Notes: generated from the sequence alone by a model not told the origin. 64,000 nucleotides of DNA from Epiperipatus broadwayi (GCA_028023455.1 JAQFVV010006203.1:7038821-7102820); one strand, 5' to 3'; positions 12,722 to 26,463 are shown, numbered from the stretch's first letter. Made by a program: numbers and translations.

Positions 12722-12802
12722 TCAATAACACTAAATCTCAAATTCTGTCATATTCAAATCGAACATTGCTATTATGACAATGATTTGAGATTTAGTTATC
12801 AT
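12722..12802. repeat. Small inverted repeat
   Basis: ACTAAATCTCAAAT near 12731 is matched in reverse complement by ATTTGAGATTTAGT near 12782, continuing into TCATA/TATGA. Probably an 80-base MITE relic or hairpin. Confidence 0.55.
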
Positions 12803-14145
12803 TTTCAAGTAACATTTCCAATTTTTTTATCATATATCTTACAGAAATTTTTTTAATATTATTATGTATATAAAATAAATCTTCCACTGTATTTCAGTTG
12901 AGATATTCTTTTATGTTTTTTGTCACCATATCTTAATCTTAATGTGATGTAATTAAAGAAGTTTATCAAAACTTTGTCTAAAAGATGATTTAATATATAT
13001 AAATGATATACTTGATATCTGATGCATATTATTCATTTTATACAGTATCTAAGCAATCATTTTATTCATTTTGTTCACTGACAATCTATGCTTGTTTTAC
13101 TATTTAATCAAACCTATAATATTCAGTGCATCGGTGCCGTGTATATACAGATAGATATTCTCTCATACTAATTGTTCAAGAAAGGGTTGAGTACTAAAAG
13201 TATTGTATTTGGCTATGAATCTTTGTCTCTTTAGTCCATTTCTCTACTCACACATTAAATTTCACTAGAGAGAGTAATATGTTGAAATAAAGATATTTCA
13301 TATTTGATCTGAATATCATATTTATTGATAAATTTAAACTAACAGGCAACTATTTAGCTTTTCAAAGCTCACCTTCTTCATTAAATTCATGATTTTTTAA
13401 ATCTGATTTACAGTAAACCTATTAATTCACTATAGATTGACAAATGAGTATCTAATTGCTATTAACTGAAGGATAAATACTTTTGGATAATTTGTAATAG
13501 TCAGATGAGTGTTAATGCATTAATTAAAAGAAAGACAATTATAATATGATGTAATGTAGGTTTACAAGTACTGACCTCGTAGTTAACTTATATTTTGCTT
13601 TCAATAAAATTTATAATTTTTTTCAGATGTACTTAAAACTTCCATTTCATCACATATTCTTGAAACATAAGAGTAAAGATATCTGAAAAAAGAAGTTTCC
13701 TTAATATTCATGTTTGAAGAATGTGTGAAGTGAATATTTTAAATACATCTGAAAAAGTTGCAACACAGAAAAAGAATGATGAAGTGGATTAATGATACCA
13801 TGTGGTTATGTGTGATAAAAACAGATATACTTTTATCTTAAGTTTAAAATTATATTTAAGCTAGGAGTGATATATTTTCTAGTCTAATATATGATTAGTA
13901 ATAATTATTACTATATATTTATAAAGTCTATGATATCAATAATATGAGTGAAGGAAATTTGATACTTATAAAATGAATAAGATCAGTTTCTAAATTAAAT
14001 TTACATAGACATGTGATGAAATACAGTCATAATAAATATGATTTCATGTAATTTATTTTTATTTGATTTACACAAAATTTTAATTTTTTTTTTTTTTAAA
14101 AAGATATGTATTTAAATGTATTAATGCCTAAAAATAAATATAAAA
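12803..14145. other. Unassigned AT-rich DNA
   Basis: No coding or repeat structure recognised apart from homopolymer runs (for example T runs near 14084). Confidence 0.4.
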
Positions 14146-14640
14146 AAAGATTAAAGAAATATTTGATGGATTTTCTCAGAAGAAAATAAAGATAATTATT
14201 AGTTAGAAGAATTTAATTAGTACAAATATATTGATCAGATTATTAATACTGATGGAAACAATGGATAAAGTTAATCATAGAATTAAATTTGGATGTAGTG
14301 CTTTTAGTAAAAATAATATTGTAAGGAAATATATCTGTGTTTAAAAAGGATTGGACACTTAACAGAAGAGCACTACAGAGACTTCAGATCATTCAATAAA
14401 CTATGCAAAGATTTGTGTTGGGATTAACAAGAAAAGATCAAAAGCAGAATACATGTGTGAGAGAACAAACAGATATCACAACACCATTGAAAGAATTGAG
14501 AAATTAAAATGAAGCTGAACTGTAATGAATGGATGAATAAGAAAGTTTGCTGGTATGATATGGAAAAGAATGTGTTTATGAATTAGAGAACTGAATTAAA
14601 CTTGAAGAAATCTTCATCTTGCAGGCAGTGATAATGTTTG
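14146..14640 (+). pseudogene. RTE-type LINE, RT C-terminal fragment
   Basis: Across two frames it follows the end of an RTE-clade ORF2: a YLGQ-like block (near 14225-14260), HRIKFGCSAFSKNNIVRKY (~14277-14335), then GHLTEEHYRDFRSF (~14350-14390) and an Arg/Lys-rich tail with V.ENKQI (~14455-14475). The same blocks recur on the minus strand at 40.1-40.9 kb. Stops break the frame, and the 5' part and endonuclease are absent, as expected of a 5'-truncated LINE insertion. Confidence 0.65.
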
Positions 14641-15076
14641 AAAATAGTAATGATATTCCATATTATAAAATTTAATTTATTGCTCAATATTATTTCAACA
14701 AGTTATAGAATCAATTAATCCTTTTTTTTTAACCTGTGCTTGCCCAGACGTTTTGCATTGCTTGAATCAGGGACTTGTTTTTGCATATGATATCTATGTA
14801 GACCAAGTTTTAATTAGAAAGCAAGCATTTGGGTCTTAGACAAAGATTTTTTATAGACATCTTTAATCCCTAATAGGCTAGTCTTTCTTCATTTTATGAG
14901 AACAGTGGGGATGGAAGGTTCCTGCTTCTTTCAAGGTAAATATTTACTAAAATTAATAAATACTGCCTGTTATCTGTTTTTTTATCAATGTTCTTGGAAA
15001 TATAATGAATAAAATATGGCCAAAAGAAGTTTTAAATTCTTTATATATATAAATAATCTAATATATATATATATAT
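14641..15076. other. Unassigned DNA
   Basis: Nothing recognised. A TA microsatellite (15040-15076) borders the next element. Confidence 0.4.
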
Positions 15077-16982
15077 TGTACCGGACGAAAGCTTTGGATT
15101 TGCATATACTGACCACAAGGGCGCCACTAGTCTGAAAATCGGAACTAGACATTTATTTTAAGGGTGGACAGGATATAGAAATCCAAATGTGCCAGACTAG
15201 TTCAATTAAGCAAATGAGATCTTATGTTTTGTTCAGAAAGTTGGAAAGATAGCAACAGAAAACAAAATCAACTAAGTAAAAAGGAATAATTATTTTATTA
15301 GTAACATGGTTAAATAAACATAAATCTAAATAATAAGCTTTAAAATACACTTAAAATGTAATACTCGTACATTCGTCAAAATTAAACTAAAATATTTTAT
15401 ATGGCTTAGAGAGCGATTTCCTGTGCATGAAAGAGTGCAAAATACTGACAGTAGCAGAAGTATTAGTAAGTATATAGTGATCTCACGCAAGACAAGGGAG
15501 GTTAGTTTCCTGCTTATAACCCATTGTTAGGAAAAGGCTGAATCTCCGTATTTGAGATTTATGCAAGCTTATGTCGAAACAGAAGAAATGCGAAGGTAAC
15601 TTCCAAAACCTTAATAAAAAAAAAGTGTTGAAAGTTATTACTTTCAATCGACTTCCCTCACAGTGAGACAGGCTAGGAGCTCATGATCTGCCTATTGAAA
15701 GGGTTGTAACGATCGTACGTGCCCTAATAAACGAATTGGAAGTTCGAAATAATAAAACTAACAAATATTATATTTCATAATAGTCTCTTATAAATAATTA
15801 TAGTTTCTCGACATAAGTAGAACTAATAATAAAATGGGTCACAAACCGTTAATTAAAATAGTCTGTAATATCCAGACTGCTTTCTATAATAAAAAAAAGG
15901 AATATGAGATTATAAATAAAACTATACTATTTTACTTACTAAGACTTAAATGGGACATACAGTATAGGTTTGAAACTAGCACTTGTACAAAAAAAAGCAA
16001 ACGCACAGAAACGAATTACATTAGATAAAACTTGAAAAACATTTATATTTAAAAAAAAAAATCAAATTTAAGACAAAATTATTTAAATTGTAAAATGTAA
16101 GGTACCTTAATAATTTATTTAAATGCTAGTGCACTAGACTTCTTGAATATGGTCCATTAATCTGGATTCCCTGACGGTAGACTTTGGCAAGTCAGTTAGT
16201 GGTTTCTTTGTAGCGGGTTCTTATGGCATTATAGGCAGTTAATGGAGACGCAGGAAGTCCGAAGTTGTCCTGGTGAGACGCTTAGCACATCATGCTAGGA
16301 GAAAAGACCCTTGCTGTAGGTTTAGCGTTCATTCTAAATAGAATTGCCGGATCGGCTTTGCTTTCGGAATATGCAGGAATTGTTCTCTCCTAGTTTTGCA
16401 GAAATAGTTTTTCTAAGTATCTCTCAGAATTTGTGCAAGTATCAGAGTTTGTGCAATTCTATTTCAGAGTTGGTGTCTGTATCTCTTGGAGTTGGTGCAA
16501 GTATATCAGAGTTAGTGAAAAAGATAATACAATGGCCTGATTAAGCCTTTTATAGCTGAATCATATCTGAACCAATTACAAAACTTTTTTTTAAAATTAA
16601 AATTTATAAAGTTCTCCATCTAGCTAACAATAGTTATCTAATTAACGAAAATAAATTGTCTTTTACAGATCTAGGAATTAATTAATGAAAAATTCTTTTC
16701 TTTTTGTTTTCTTTCTTTTTAATTATTCTTATCAATCTAAATCCCCAAATCTGAAAAGCAATTTATTTATACAATTTACTTTTACATAAATTAAAAAAAA
16801 AATCTTAGTTTTTTTTTTTTTTAAAAATTAAAATTAAAAACCAAATATAACTGTGGTATTAAAATATAATTCCCACGTACATACATATATATTTGTACAA
16901 ACATAAAAAAAAAACGCAAACTTTTAATCACGTTTTATAAAAAAAAATCGACATTTATAAATTTATTTTTAGCCCTGTAACA
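15077..16982 (-). mobile_element. Possible solo LTR, minus orientation
   Basis: On the minus strand the segment begins TGTTACAGGGC and ends GTCCGGTACA, a TG...CA layout, and is ~1.9 kb long, within the size range of LTRs here. Near its minus-strand end it carries GTGGCGCCCTTGTGGTCA, resembling TCTGGCGCCCTCTTGTG near the 3' end of the 2.25-kb LTR at 24206-26460. Base composition is visibly less AT-rich around 15.1-15.7 and 16.1-16.5 kb than in the flanks. No matching target duplication is visible (a TA repeat on one side, CTTCA on the other), so the boundaries are tentative. A short open frame at 16344-16544 has no recognisable domain. Confidence 0.35.
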
Positions 16983-17759
16983 CTTCAACTTTGTAATGGT
17001 GTTTTTAAATATCCATTACAATATATATTATCTTTTCATTAATTGGAGAGAAAATTAAAAGTATGAATTGAAAATAATTACTATTGTTAATTTTTGATCC
17101 ACGATCTTTGATTCCAAATCTTGCTCAGATATGGAAATTTGTGGATAGCGAACCATATATAATATACTGTTTTAACATATGCACATATTATTTTAAAAAT
17201 TAAACTCCAGCCATCATTTTTTTTTGGTAATTTTAATTTATTGATGACCTACATTTTTATAGTTATGTATAATATTGTGTATACATAAGGGCTGGCTCAA
17301 AGATGATCAGCAATTTGAGATCAGATCCTCACATTTTTCCGAAGACCGAAAAAAATAATGTGTAACTAAACCTTTCACTTGGAAAGTAAAACAAAGACAA
17401 AATTGTGTTAAATATTATCAAGTGGGTTTTTAATAAACGTAAATTTTTAATTTATATATTTTATCTTTCTCGGTGTAATGTATCCAGAACCTTATCGCCG
17501 TAAGCCGCTGCCCTTTCTTCCTAGGTGTAGACCTGGCCCTGTATATACATGTTCAAAAGATGTACAATGCACACACTTAGGTATGTGTATATATCATGTA
17601 TGCGCTACGAACTCAAAAATGAAAATTTAATTTTTAAATTTTTTATGTGATATTTTTTTTTTGGAATCGTTAGATTCGTTGATAATATGGTAATTAATAC
17701 CTAATATGTTTTATTTTATTAGAATACTCTTTTTTTTCTTTCTAATCTTTTAGATTTAA
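16983..17759. other. Unassigned DNA
   Basis: 17490-17560 is a short GC-richer patch (CCGTAAGCCGCTGCCCTT) that stands out from the AT-rich surroundings, possibly a fragment of another retroelement. No frame supports a product. Confidence 0.35.
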
Positions 17760-17878
17760 GGTTTTAGTTTCCTGAGAATGTTTGAAGATTTAGACCGATT
17801 AAATCTCAATTATTTTTTGGTTTTAGTTTCCTGAGAATGTTTGAAGATTTAGACCGATTAAATCTCAATTATTTTTTT
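17760..17878. repeat. Exact 59-bp tandem duplication
   Basis: Two adjacent copies of a 59-base unit starting GGTTTTAGTTTCCTGAGAAT (17760-17818, 17819-17878) differ only in the length of the terminal T run. The lack of other differences implies a recent duplication. Confidence 0.9.
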
Positions 17879-19020
17879 GGTGTTTAATTCTTTATAATAC
17901 TAACTATCATACATTTTAATCTTATCGATTGGTATTGTTCATTCGAATTTTCTTTCTCTGGTTAGGTTAAAAATTAATGTCTCATTTTTATTCTTTGATT
18001 TATTGCTTACTGTATGTCTACTAGTGGAAAATATAGAAATTTGTTTGTTTCATGGACATTTCATATATTTATATAATTATAAAAATAGCTAATCTTTTGT
18101 GATATTTCACATGTTAATTCTCATTTTTATCATTGCAGATATCTGTTACTATTTGACCTTTAAAAAAAAAAAAGATTACGGTTAAAAAACAATTGAAAGT
18201 TGATAAATTTACATCAGGCATGTATCCTAGAATAAAAATTGTAATATGTGGGAAGAATATCTTCCCTTCCGGCTCTCCATGTAGATTTTTGTACACGCAC
18301 TTAGAGCTTACGAGATATATATCCCACATCATGACATTTCATGTAAATTAGTAATAGGCATTATTTTATATGAACACACAGACACCTTTAAATATCTTTG
18401 AGATAAAAAAAAAAATTAATGGGAGAAAATGCATTTTAACTTTTTTAAAAACAAACAACAATACATATACTGTACATGAACTCCTCTGAGATTTAATGGA
18501 TTGACCTCTTGGCTGGTTCTAGCTGGCCATGTGTTTTACCTTAAAATTTATATATATTAATTGTGTGAAGCGTTTTATATTCATGGGAGTGTGAAAAGTG
18601 TAGCTTCACAAGACCCAAGGATAAAGAGGTCTGTGATCAGAGCATTCTTTTTTTATTCTTGGCATAATTCTTAAATAGTTTATTGATTTAATTGAATAAA
18701 TATTTGTTTAATTTTATAATATGATTTGCTTGAGAAGTTGTCAACTGTTGTCTTGAATTTTAAAGAATTTATACATCTGTAAAAATTTTAATAATTAATT
18801 TGATAGCAGCATGGTTTTCCAACGGGGTTTGCTATGTGGAATTCCATCTAAGAATTTACAGCTTATTAAACAAGCTTTTCTGTCTATTAAGCCATCTGCT
18901 CATGGCTTTATTTAATAAAGGGATAATGTATTTTTATAACCCCCCTCCCTTTTTTTTTTTCCTAATACAGAATTATAACTAAACCATTATTTATTTTTAA
19001 GATAAGTTCCTCAAAGAAAT
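17879..19020. other. Unassigned AT-rich DNA
   Basis: Short open frames at 18114-18332 (minus) and 18800-18982 (plus) show no domain. No repeat recognised. Confidence 0.4.
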
Positions 19021-19039
19021 ATTCTTGGGCAATATCAAT

Positions 19040-19560
19040 TCAATTTATAAGTGTTATTTAATCAGTGCACTCTTATAGATAATTGATATCTTTAAAAATA
19101 ACTTTTATTTTATAGACTTTAAATTTTATATTAAAGATTAAACATATCTATTAATTTTTATTAACTCATGATCACCTCTTTTATTAAACAGTTTTTCAAT
19201 ACACTCTCACCTATTAATTCATGAGCTAATATTTATTTCTCAATCACATAAATACTCGTTTCTTTTTATATTATATGATTATAGATACAGGAAACAGTAT
19301 TAAGAGATGCTTTTTTACGTTAGCCATGTCTTGTCAATTGGCTCAAGTCATCACATGAGCCACTGTAAATTGCCGTTGTTTTCTATTTATCTGATAATAA
19401 TTATATCAATTTTATTCATTGCGTTCATAGATAATTGCTGTCTTTAAATAACTTTTTTTATTAATTAGTAATATTCATTTTAAATAAAAATTATTTTTAA
19501 CTCAGGCGTATTTTTGAATTTTATATTAAAGGTTAAATATTTGTATTTATACACCGTCAT
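19040..19560. repeat. Diverged direct repeat
   Basis: ATAGATAATTGATATCTTTAA near 19075 recurs as ATAGATAATTGCTGTCTTTAA near 19428. TTTTATATTAAAGATTAAAC near 19125 recurs as TTTTATATTAAAGGTTAAAT near 19521. Two old copies of one unit about 350-400 bases apart explain this. Confidence 0.5.
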
Positions 19561-20457
19561 TTTTTAAATACATATTTCAACATTATTTCTATTTATGCTC
19601 GAGTTCTTTTCAAGTTTACTGTAGAACAATATACTATTTGTAGTACCATTTACCTAATGGAATACTCTTATTGTTCATTTTGATGATCGTTATAATTTTG
19701 AAATCAGGTATTAAGATTTCTAATTTGATATCTGCAACACAATATGAAAGTCAATATTGAAAAATGCTGGTCTATATGTTTTTCTAAAAAATCACGAACT
19801 GTACCCATAGGTGAAGCCATCGCCTATATATATATACGAATGGAGCAAAGAAAAAACTAATCGATAAGTTTCATAATTTTTTTTATATAAAAAAAATTAA
19901 AAAAGAAAAGAATGTTTGAAAATATGAAAATAATACATATATATTCAGAAAACAAATGCAATCAAACCAATGCAGAATGATTAAAAAAATAAATATTTTT
20001 AATATGTATACCAATGCAAATATTCACTAACAAATTTTATTGGTGCACATTTTTCATTTTTCTTCAAGATGGGCACCTTTTAAATTTCAGTTTGTTGGGT
20101 TTATTGCCTTCAATTAATTTCTTATTGATTATAGGGAATATTGTTTACACTGTGGGGCTTGATAAATCCTTAATTATATTCAATCCACAAATTGGTTTTG
20201 TAATTTAATTTATTATGGAATTGCATTTTCCCTCATATAAAATGAAATTTTTTTCTGAATGTTTGCATTGATTGCATTAATTTATTGATCTTTGTTTAGT
20301 CACTAAATATATTATTTTCAGGTTTGTTCTTTGTGATTTGGAACTCCAATAACATAAAACAGAATAGTACTGGGAAAAAAAAATTGTAAAAATTTATGTG
20401 ATATCTTGATTAATAAGAAATAATTGCAGAAAAGAGAAATGATGTTATTATATTAAA

Positions 20458-20883
20458 TTGAGCCATAAAGAAATAATAGACTTCTTAATTAAAATAAATG
20501 TCAAAGACTTTCCTACTAATTATTTGCTCTTCTACAAGCAACCCTTCACAATTATAGATCCATTATATGCCCTCTATCATAGAAGTGAAGAAACATTGGA
20601 GCACTTTCTTATGGATTGTTACTCACTTTTTTCTTATATTCTTATCATTAACATGTCTCATTTAAAATCACTAACAATCAAAAATTGCATAAAAAATCTA
20701 CAAAGTGGCCTTTTTTCCAATATAAGAATTACTGTATTCATTTTTTTCACACTCTGGTTTGTAAGATGCTATCTAAGCTTTAATCCCACATCTCACAATA
20801 CCAAATCATTTTTTCTAAAAAAATTAAGACCAGAAATCAAACCCATGCATCAGTTGATATTTTTGCAGCTACATGGAATCTGA
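20458..20883 (+). pseudogene. LINE ORF2 C-terminal relic
   Basis: A stretch open for 141 codons without an ATG start contains EETLEHFLMDC (~20584-20620). This matches the ETxEHxLxxC half of the Cys/His motif found near the C-terminus of many non-LTR retrotransposon reverse transcriptases. The upstream CxxC half is lost (ALYHRS in its place). Downstream residues are hydrophobic and rich in Ser/Asn with no clear domain. I read it as the 3' end of a 5'-truncated LINE. The open length may be partly chance. Confidence 0.45.
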
Positions 20884-21700
20884 TTTCATTAACAATAATC
20901 CAGTGACTTATATTGATTATTGCTCAATTATATGAACACATATCTTATTGTTTTCTACTTGAAATCTCTTTTGTTTCAGTAAGACTTACTTGTAAATAAT
21001 CTCCAATGTATATAGTAAGCCTAATAAAGTTAATTTAAATCTAAAGAAATAATGCAAGACAATGAAAAATATATAAGGATAAAAGCACTGTAAATTAAGA
21101 ATAGATTAAACAGATTTCTGATAAAAAGTTGCAAGTTTGACTGAAACATATAGTAAAGAAAATAACACATATATAAAAAAGAACTAATATTAAAAGAGAA
21201 ATAAATGATGCTAATGTATTTTATAAAGAAACACCCCCCCCCCCAGTGGGATGGATGCAAGATTTAGTCAAATTCAACAGTTTTAATAGTTCAAAAGTGT
21301 ATATTGAAAGACTATAAACTTAAATCCATAGATCTACCCTGTTTTATACAATAAGTATTTTAAACATTTTTTGAATTAAATAAGAATTTTAAAATTGATG
21401 TATTCAAATATTATAAGTTTAAGATTATAATTCTATTAGTAGTATATCTTCTTTGGGTCTAGATATTAAAAAAAAAAGGTGAAAACAGTCTTTAAACAAC
21501 CCATTATTTGTAAAATTCCCTCCAACAGTTTTCCATAAATGAACAATGAAGAATGAGACAGTAGTTGCCAGGCTGTTGGATGTTGATAGTTTGGGTGGTC
21601 TTCCATTCTTGTTTTACTTTTTTTAATAATAATTAGATACCTATATACCAATCCACATTAGTTAGCTCTATTTAAAAAAATGTTTTAAATCTGTTGAAAT
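20884..21700. other. Unassigned AT-rich DNA
   Basis: Holds a run of 11 C at 21234-21244. No gene or repeat assigned. Confidence 0.4.
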
Positions 21701-21702
21701 TT

Positions 21703-21786
21703 TTTTTATTAATGAGCCTGGATTTGAATCTAGGTCATATGTAATACAGTAGGATGCACTACCATTGTACCATAAAACTTATCTTT
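21703..21786 (-). repeat. tRNA-derived SINE head (family A), best preserved
   Basis: Minus strand: TTTTATGGTACAATGGTAGT carries a good Pol III A-box-like word, and GACCTAGATTCAAATCCAGG carries a B-box-like GATTCAAATCC about 40 bases further. The spacing and the short stems resemble a mature tRNA, but stems are imperfect, so this is a SINE promoter region and not a working tRNA gene. Confidence 0.55.
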
Positions 21787-24200
21787 AGATGTAATATCTG
21801 CTAAAAGCATTAGAAGCTGGATTATTAACTTTTTTTTTTTTTTAACCAAATATTATAAAATGGAAGGAAGGGTGGGGATCCTCAAAATATCTGTTCTTTA
21901 TCATTTTTTCACTGCTATCTATCCTATATCCATTAATTATAGTTTTGCTTTATATATATAAACTTTTTTTTTTCCAAATATAAATTCATTTTTTAAATTA
22001 ATTATTGTATAAAAAGATGGTGTTAAATAAAGAGCTTAATATTGTTGTGATGAAGGTTGTTCATCTTACATATCAATCCTGAGTGAGCCTTGTTGCTTGT
22101 TATGTATGTTTAAACTTTTATATATTTTAATTGTTACCTCAGTATTATTACAAGCTTTTCTTATATGAAAAGTGTGATTGCCTAAAAAGTAACGATGGGG
22201 GTGGGGGGTGATGCAAGATTATGATGAAATGGTTTTTGATTACATTTTTTTTATTGCTGTTAGGAAAAAAACCACATTGAAGAAGTCTAGCAGGTTAAGA
22301 GTAGTAATTCACCCTATATCTATATTCTAGAATTATCTCTCATAATAATCATTGAGTGTCTGTGTAATCCAATCCTCCTCAGTGGTGGAAAGTTATTAGT
22401 CAGAAACTATTTTCTATTATCCATTGATTACTCATGCTTGAAACCATATCTCCCAAGTAAATTGATTAAGAATGAATCATTATTGATAAACGTAGATGCT
22501 GAATGTAATTTGAAAGTTATGTGATATTTTGTTTGGTAAATACCATGCCTTTGACAGAGTCAAAGGAGCAGTACTTCTGAAAGTTGCTGACTTATTTTAA
22601 ACTTTAATAATTATATAAATAAGTTGTATTTGGCTTTGATAAAGCTTAGAATCTTTGACTAGGATTAAGAAGAAAGAAGTAAAAATACCTGTTGGATGTT
22701 ATTAAAATTGATTGTCAAAAATTTATCAGGAATTTGATTGTCATTGCCATCTCATGTGTATTGATTAATTTAGTTTACAATAGGCAATAGAGTGAATTAC
22801 TACTCTTAATGCATGTTGAATGTAAACTGGGAATTAGTCATGTTTTATTTGATACAAGTTTAGTGAAGCTAGTTTTATTTAATTGTATTTTATGAATATG
22901 TCAAAGTTATTAAATTATTATCTCAAAATTGATTATGTTTTGTTGTTATTATTTGCAAAACTTGAATTTTTTGGTATAAAAAAATTAAAATAAACATTCT
23001 AATATATCCATGGCCATCTAAATCAACAAAGATTGAATGATTTCACAAAAATACATGAGTTAAGCAGAAAGAGTTAGTGATAAATGAAATGTGATTTATT
23101 CGAGTATTGTAATATTGTTAAGATTTTAGGACAATATTGATAACAGTTTATTAAGAAAAAGATCCTTCTCAGAATTAAAACTTTGTATATTGTTAGAAAA
23201 TTGTGTTTCACTTATCAAAGACTTTAAATGTTACTTGCTATTATTTAAAGATAGAATAGGCAAAAACAGCTTTTGAAAAATCCACTGTGAACTAAAGGGT
23301 CTCTAATATTACATTATAAAAGAATAATGAGGGAGAAGGCACTGCTCACCAGACTTACCAATTGCCAAAAATGAAGATTTCAGCAGTGGTTCTAACACTG
23401 TTTTACTCTTTAAAGCAAGAATAGCTACATTCTCATTTACTGGCCAACATTGAATAATTAGTTGGGATGATTATAGGTGAGATTGCTGAAAGAAACGTTT
23501 CAAATTTTGAAACTTCACTTTATTTAGCCCAGATTTAAACTTAAATCACTTCACCATGAATTCTATAACATCATAAAGAGTAATAATGAAATTGTGAAAG
23601 TTCTGATATTTTAATGATATTGCTAGAACTTTTTTGAAATTAGGCATTATTTTTTCTGAGGAATGAAGGTATTATTAAAAATATGGAAGTAATAATTTAT
23701 TGTGAATCATTGTTTTGTCTTTTATTATTTATATGCTAACTGTATTATTTAGGAGCATAAAAACTGGGAATAGTCTGTGCTAAATATATTGAGTATCCAT
23801 GTAATAATATCTAGAGCTTATGTAAAATATATATCTCTAGGGATTGTGCATCTAACCATTTGGTCGATAAAGGAAAAGTCTTATAGAGAACAACCACAAG
23901 ATTAGAAGCATATATTTTCTGCATCTAATGCAATAAAGAAGCTCATGTGCTCTAGATAATAAGTCAAGAAGCATAATATAGTAAGCATTCTAACTTAATG
24001 AAAAAAACTTTTGATAGGGAGAGAAGAAAGAATACATTTACCATTGTGTAAAATATTTCTATTAAAATTATAATTCCTTTAATAACTTTGTTCTAATAAT
24101 ACTAATCATATAATTAATTTTCCAGACCATGTAATGTTTGAGCACCCACTTGGCAATTTAGTACAAGAGTGTCATGCAGTTAATTGAACTGATATATATA
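21787..24200. other. Unassigned AT-rich DNA
   Basis: 2.4 kb with no recognisable coding stretch, RNA or repeat family, apart from homopolymers and a short TA run next to the LTR element at 24192-24205. Confidence 0.4.
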
Positions 24201-24205
24201 TATAT

Positions 24206-26460
24206 TGTACCGAGACAAAGTCGGTACAGGTATATACGCACACACACGAACAATGTAAACACCCTATATTTTTTTTTTACTTTCAACTCATGATAAAAAA
24301 TAAATGTAGTTTTCTTTCAATGCGTTATAAAATACATTGTAAAATAAAATGTTAATATTTCTGATTAAATAGTTTAAGGCTTTCATATAATCTACTATAA
24401 TAATATTCTCTAAAAAAAAAAATAAAATATAAAGTATTACTAATATGCCATTTTAAATCTCAATAAGTGATTTCTACTTGTATATGCCGCGGGGGTAATT
24501 AAAAGGGGTTTGTTTTAAATTATAACTGTAGTGAAAGTTAAAAGCTTATAGAAGTGATTTTGAGACAGATTAAATGCTCGACTTTTAAACTAATTGTTCT
24601 CTTAAAACACGCACACATGTATGCATAAAAGGTGTGAATAAGTATGAATTTTTCTAACTGAGATTGCAACATGAGATTGCATAAACCTAAGATTGCCTCA
24701 AGCATATGGATTGAGTGGACATTACGTAGGACACGGACCCCAACGACAACTCAAAGAATATTGAACTCTGGGTGGAGATTCGATCCTCAGATAATAATCA
24801 ACCCATATAAATATGAATCTAAATCTAAAAAAAAAGGCTTATTACACTCCCTTTTTTGCTTGTATTTATGCTTATGCTTATAGTTTTTTCCTAGATTCCT
24901 CCGGAAGCTACAACTAGAACCTTTCTTTTTTTGCTATCCGGTTTATCCAATATGATCACTGTGAAATTAACATTTAGAGCGTCGATCGTCATGATGGGCT
25001 AGGAAACCCTTCAGTGATTGACCGACGCTCCGCCGCCCGAACATCTCCACAGCTATGAATGATCAACAACAGTACCGTCCGAACATAGTGCTCCAATCAG
25101 TCTAAGGACGTTGTTCCGTTTAATATATAAGAATCGTCCAAACATACTACGCTGAACTTATGTGAAATGAATAACCATGTATTATGGAAACATCATCTAT
25201 CAGGTTCGAACCCTCACCAAATTAGAAGCAGCAGAAGACTAAGCAAAATCCTAGGTAAACATTTTTTTTTATAATGCTTCCATTCATTCTTTACGTAAAC
25301 TTAAAAGGCAATCTCATAATTAATTAAATTCGACTTTCGTAAATCAAATATAAAATGATCCGTAATCCCTCATATTTAAATCTTATTATTTTAATCTCAA
25401 TTTTCGTAAATAAAATGTCAGATGCTCCATAGTTCCTCATATTTAAATCTTAGGACTTTTCCAGTTATGAACTTTGATCCTAATTATTATTTCCTTTCGC
25501 AGATAAACTATAACACACACCTAATTTCAAAATGTAAAAGGAGGAAATATATTTTATCAGCCATGTTTATTATGTATAATATGTTCTTTTCTGTGCGAGT
25601 GCGAGAATGCGTGTATGTGCGTGCAAATAAAGCTATTAATCAATGTTTCATTTTTTTATAATCAATAAATTTTTTTTTTAATTTAAACAAGTCGAGCATT
25701 CCTCAAATCATTTTCTATAATTAAATATATATATTTTTTGAAATTATTATTAAAATTAGCATTTATTCATGCAATTAATTATTTTACTTTTAAATTTGTC
25801 TTTCTTATATTTTTTTTTTGTTTTTTTATTTCTTTTAAATTTCATTCATAAACATCGTGCCGTAAGTCACAAATGTTTATTTATTATGTAATTAACATAG
25901 GTTTAAGAGTTGGGAGGGCCTATTATTAATAAATATAAGTTAATGTCAATAGAGCTAGTATAAATAATTCTATTGGACTGTATGATAAAAGGGGGAAGGA
26001 TGTTATAAGCATCTAATTGTTTATTCTAATGATGCCTCAACCGAACATTCGTATTAGTTATAAATAACCAATGATCCCGTCCAATGCTTGGACCGATCTA
26101 TTAATCAACCGATCTTCTTATCCATTGGTTAATATTGTGTCATTTGCCAGAATAAGAGTCTTGAAGGCAATTACATCGCGACCCTGAGTGACCCCTATTG
26201 GTCCATGCTGGGAGTTCGAGCTTATGGGCAGGGATTAGACTTCAAAATCGTTTTGATATGACGTAAGGTGATGCGAGAAATTAAATTGTGAATCAAATCA
26301 TCGTATCTGGCGCCCTCTTGTGTTGATAATGAACAACTATTGATATAAGAAAAATAAATAAATCTTTACGCTGTATCATGTTTATTTTGGAGCTCACAAT
26401 CCCTTTTAGGAACGGTTTAATAGGGAGCCGGTGCAAAGGGTAAAAAGGGGACGGTAGATA
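24206..26460 (+). repeat. 5' LTR of gag-only element
   Basis: 2.25-kb direct repeat paired with 29113-31370. It starts TGTACCGAGACAAAG and ends CGGTAGATA. Inside are a hairpin-forming stretch (24977-25030, arms GAGCGTCG / CGACGCTC), a tRNA T-arm-like word GGTTCGAACCCTCACCA at 25203-25219, a TATAAATA word at 26059-26066 and several CCAAT words around 26069-26130. The short open frames inside (24671-24883, 25422-25661) exist in both LTRs only because the LTRs are copies of each other. Confidence 0.9.
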
Positions 26461-26463
26461 AAA

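Noticed and set aside
24671-24883. 70-codon frame in LTR, repeated at 29583
   Set aside because: Identical in both LTRs because they are copies; no domain, no independent evidence of selection.
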